Positions 5,134 through 6,815 of a stretch of DNA of 6,815 nt are shown piece after piece. The notes under the pieces are model-generated. The model searched no databases. It had not been told where the DNA came from and worked only from the letters and a program-made list of their open reading frames with translations. This stretch comes from Muribaculaceae bacterium (GTDB lineage Bacteria > Bacteroidota > Bacteroidia > Bacteroidales > Muribaculaceae). A program made the position numbers and the translations under genes. The first letter of the stretch is position 1, and each line of letters opens with the position of its first letter. The stretch covers positions 1 through 6,815 of the forward strand of contig JAICZO010000241.1 in assembly GCA_029057255.1 (NCBI GenBank). Reading direction: 5' to 3'.

Positions 5134-6815
5134 ATGACCCTAAACGACATAAAAGACACCACAGGTCTCCTGCGACCGCTGCTGTCTTTTATGTCGTTTT
5201 TTATTTTGAGCACGGCGGCGGCACAGGCCACCGAGGATGCCGACACGAGCGTCACAGCCCTGCACGAAGTCGTCGTCACGGCAGTGAAGGCCCCGTCGGA
5301 AGTCATCCCCGCGCAACGTCTCTCGGGCAAGACCCTGTCGCGGCTCAACAGCAACAGCGTGGCCGACGCCCTGCGCCACTTCGCAGGCGTGCAGATTAAG
5401 GACTACGGCGGCGTGGGCGGCGTCAAGACCGTCAACGTGCGCTCGATGGGCTCGCACCACACCGGCGTAGCGTACGACGGCATCGAGTTGGGCAACGCTC
5501 AGAACGGACAGATCGACCTGGGGCAGTTCTCGCTTGACAACGTCGAGGAGATAAGCCTGCATAACGGGCAGAAAAGCGGCATCCTCCAGCCCGCAAAGGA
5601 CTACGGCGCCGCGGCAAGCGTCTACATCCGCACCCGCACACCGCGCTTCGAGGGCGGCAGACGCTTGCGGCTGAGGGCACTCTTCCGCACCGGCTCCTTC
5701 GACCTCGTCAACCCCGAGCTGCTGGCAGAGGCCAAGCTGTCGGAGACCGTGCAGGCCTCGCTGAGCGCCGGATGGACACACTCGTCGGGCCGATACCGCT
5801 TCGGCCTGCAGCACAAGCGCCCCGACGGCAGCATAGCATGGGACACCACCGCCGTGCGCCGGAACGGCGACATCGACGCCCTTCGCTGCGAGCTCAACAT
5901 CAGCGGGCAGAGCGGCCAAGGACGCTGGCATGCCAAGGCATACCACTACCGCTCGGAGCGCGGCATCCCCGGCGCCATCGTCAACAATGTGTGGCGGCGC
6001 GGCGAGCGTCAGTGGGACCGCAACACTTTCGCCCAAGGGTCATACACCCTCACGGCAGGCCGCTGGTCGCTGTTGGCCAACGCCAAGTATGCCTACTACG
6101 ACACCCGCTACGTCAACAACGACTCCCGGCAGCAGCCTATCGACAACCGCTACCGGCAGCATGAGGCTTATGCCTCGGCGGCTACGGAGCTGACTCTCAC
6201 CCGGGCATGGCGCGTGTCCGCGGCAGCCGACATGCAGTACAACACCATGTGGAGCGACCTCTTCGGCTTCAGGCGCCCGGACAGACTCACGGGCTATGTA
6301 TCGGCCGCGGCGTCGCTCACACTACCCCGCCTCAAGGCCCAGGCATGCGCCCTCGGCACCTTCATCGACGACCGCCGGGAGGGAGTGCGCCGTCAGGGGC
6401 GGCAGGCCTTCAGCCCGTCGGTCTTCATCTCGGGACGCCCGCTGCGCAGCCGCAAGTTCTCGCTGAGGGCATTCTTCAAGCAGTCGTTCCGCATGCCGAC
6501 CTTCAACGACCTCTACTATGCCGACATGGGCAACAGCGCCCTCGACCCCGAGCGGGTGACACAATACAACTTCGGCGCCGTCTACGAGCACTCCTCCACG
6601 GGCGTCCTCGCCGCCGTGCGTGTCAGCGCCGACGCATACATCAACCGCGTGCGCGACAAAATAGTGGCATACCCGCGCGGACAGCAGTTCAGATGGACGA
6701 TGCTCAACCTCGGGCGCGTCGACATACGCGGCACCGACATAACAGCCACAGCCACGCTGCGCCCCTGCGGCGCCCCGCCGGGGGCCGCCCGCCGGGGCGG
6801 AGACCAACCCCCCCG
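5134..6815 (+). CDS. TonB-dependent outer-membrane receptor, BtuB-like size class (3' end outside window)
   Basis: The frame is open from ATG 5134 to the window edge (560 codons plus two bases). Residues 1-32 read as a signal peptide: Arg14, hydrophobic LLSFMSFFILSTAAAQA, AQA cleavage before Thr33. An in-frame ATG at 5191 would leave no basic residue, so 5134 is preferred. LHEVVVTA at 43-50 is a TonB-box-like start, followed by the plug domain to ~170 (VADALRHFAGVQIKDYGG, VNVRSMGSHHTGVAYDGIEL, FSLDNVEEISLHNGQ). Beta-barrel strands follow; FRMPTFNDLYY (from F452) and LDPERVTQYNFGAVYEH (from L470) are classic late-barrel motifs. There is no carboxypeptidase-like N-terminal extension, so this is not a SusC; it resembles the ~650-700-residue cobalamin/siderophore-type receptors. 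Ligand cannot be read, and no cobalamin riboswitch fits in the 60-base gap (5074-5133), where I see no clear promoter. Arg and Leu codon use differs from the genes upstream. An inverted repeat overlaps codons 3-22, and the last ~17 codons look abnormal. Confidence 0.9.
   Translation, partial: MTLNDIKDTTGLLRPLLSFMSFFILSTAAAQATEDADTSVTALHEVVVTAVKAPSEVIPAQRLSGKTLSRLNSNSVADALRHFAGVQIKDYGGVGGVKTVNVRSMGSHHTGVAYDGIELGNAQNGQIDLGQFSLDNVEEISLHNGQKSGILQPAKDYGAAASVYIRTRTPRFEGGRRLRLRALFRTGSFDLVNPELLAEAKLSETVQASLSAGWTHSSGRYRFGLQHKRPDGSIAWDTTAVRRNGDIDALRCELNISGQSGQGRWHAKAYHYRSERGIPGAIVNNVWRRGERQWDRNTFAQGSYTLTAGRWSLLANAKYAYYDTRYVNNDSRQQPIDNRYRQHEAYASAATELTLTRAWRVSAAADMQYNTMWSDLFGFRRPDRLTGYVSAAASLTLPRLKAQACALGTFIDDRREGVRRQGRQAFSPSVFISGRPLRSRKFSLRAFFKQSFRMPTFNDLYYADMGNSALDPERVTQYNFGAVYEHSSTGVLAAVRVSADAYINRVRDKIVAYPRGQQFRWTMLNLGRVDIRGTDITATATLRPCGAPPGAARRGGDQPP
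5142..5208 (+). terminator. Perfect 17-bp inverted repeat plus T-run, terminator-like, inside the receptor's first codons
   Basis: AAACGACATAAAAGACA (5142-5158) is the exact reverse complement of TGTCTTTTATGTCGTTT (5183-5199). The 24-base loop holds a smaller hairpin, CAGG (5162-5165) with CCTG (5169-5172). The right arm runs into T-rich TTTATTTTG ending at 5208, and the left arm starts with AAA, so it could also work in the other direction. It lies 69 bases after the protease stop codon, and no other hairpin follows that gene, so it is a natural terminator for the protease transcript. However, it covers codons 3-22 of the preferred receptor frame. The structure itself is certain; its function, as terminator, attenuator or start-site occluder, is inference. 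Confidence 0.7.
6764..6815. other. Low-complexity G/C stretch at window end, possible sequence or assembly artefact
   Basis: From about 6764 the sequence becomes almost pure G and C, with runs such as GCCGGGGGCCGCCC and a final CCCCCCC (6808-6814). In the receptor frame it reads RPCGAPPGAARRGGDQPP, rich in Pro, Gly and Arg, whereas the preceding residues follow an alternating beta-barrel pattern (TDITATATL). A base-call or indel error near a contig end is the simplest reading; a genuine loop is possible. Confidence 0.45.

Noticed and set aside
5202..5208. TATTTTG read as a -7 promoter box after the hairpin
   Set aside because: It is one base short of TAnnTTTG and has no -33 element at proper distance; a start there would also remove the signal peptide.
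5140..6036. Minus-strand open frame of 298 codons opposite the TonB receptor
   Set aside because: The plus strand frame carries TonB box, plug and barrel motifs; the antisense product has no recognisable domain or convincing start.

Overview
The window looks like a GC-rich member of the Bacteroidales. A Muribaculaceae-type gut commensal is my best guess, but this is inferred from style and no marker gene is present. The reasons are a SusD/RagB-family gene followed by a lipoprotein, A-rich leaders without Shine-Dalgarno sites, a promoter with the Bacteroidetes -7 element (TAnnTTTG), a secreted protease with a type IX-like C-terminal domain, and a TonB-dependent receptor. All genes are on the + strand.

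Layout. Bases 1-651 hold the C-terminal part of a SusD/RagB-type surface lipoprotein; its start, and presumably a SusC partner, lie upstream of the window. After 21 bases comes an unrecognised 645-residue lipoprotein (673-2610) in the position where SusE/F-like or other accessory surface binding lipoproteins usually sit. It has an N-terminal Calx-beta/Ig-like region and two modules that resemble each other. This unit ends in a clear intrinsic terminator (2640-2677). A new transcription unit then starts from a good Bacteroidetes promoter (-7 box at 2786-2793). It drives a 742-residue subtilisin-like (S8) protease (2845-5073) with signal peptide, propeptide, complete catalytic triad, a large insertion between the oxyanion Asn and the catalytic Ser, and a T9SS type A-like sorting domain. 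Sixty bases later a TonB-dependent receptor of the short, BtuB-like kind begins (5134) and runs off the end of the window.

How the genes may work together. The SusD protein and its neighbouring lipoprotein probably capture a polymer or peptide at the cell surface for a SusC-type pore. The protease is separately transcribed and may be exported by T9SS; a link to peptide capture (RagAB-like) is possible but is only inference from proximity. The TonB receptor is probably a separate uptake function.

Most unusual points: a perfect 17-bp inverted repeat followed by a T-run, in every respect like an intrinsic terminator, lies inside codons 3-22 of the TonB receptor; codon choice shifts sharply between the first three genes and the receptor; and the last ~50 bases are low-complexity G/C sequence that breaks the receptor's barrel pattern and may be an assembly-end artefact. 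I saw no RNA genes, CRISPR array, insertion sequence or defence system, and I do not claim a new system here.
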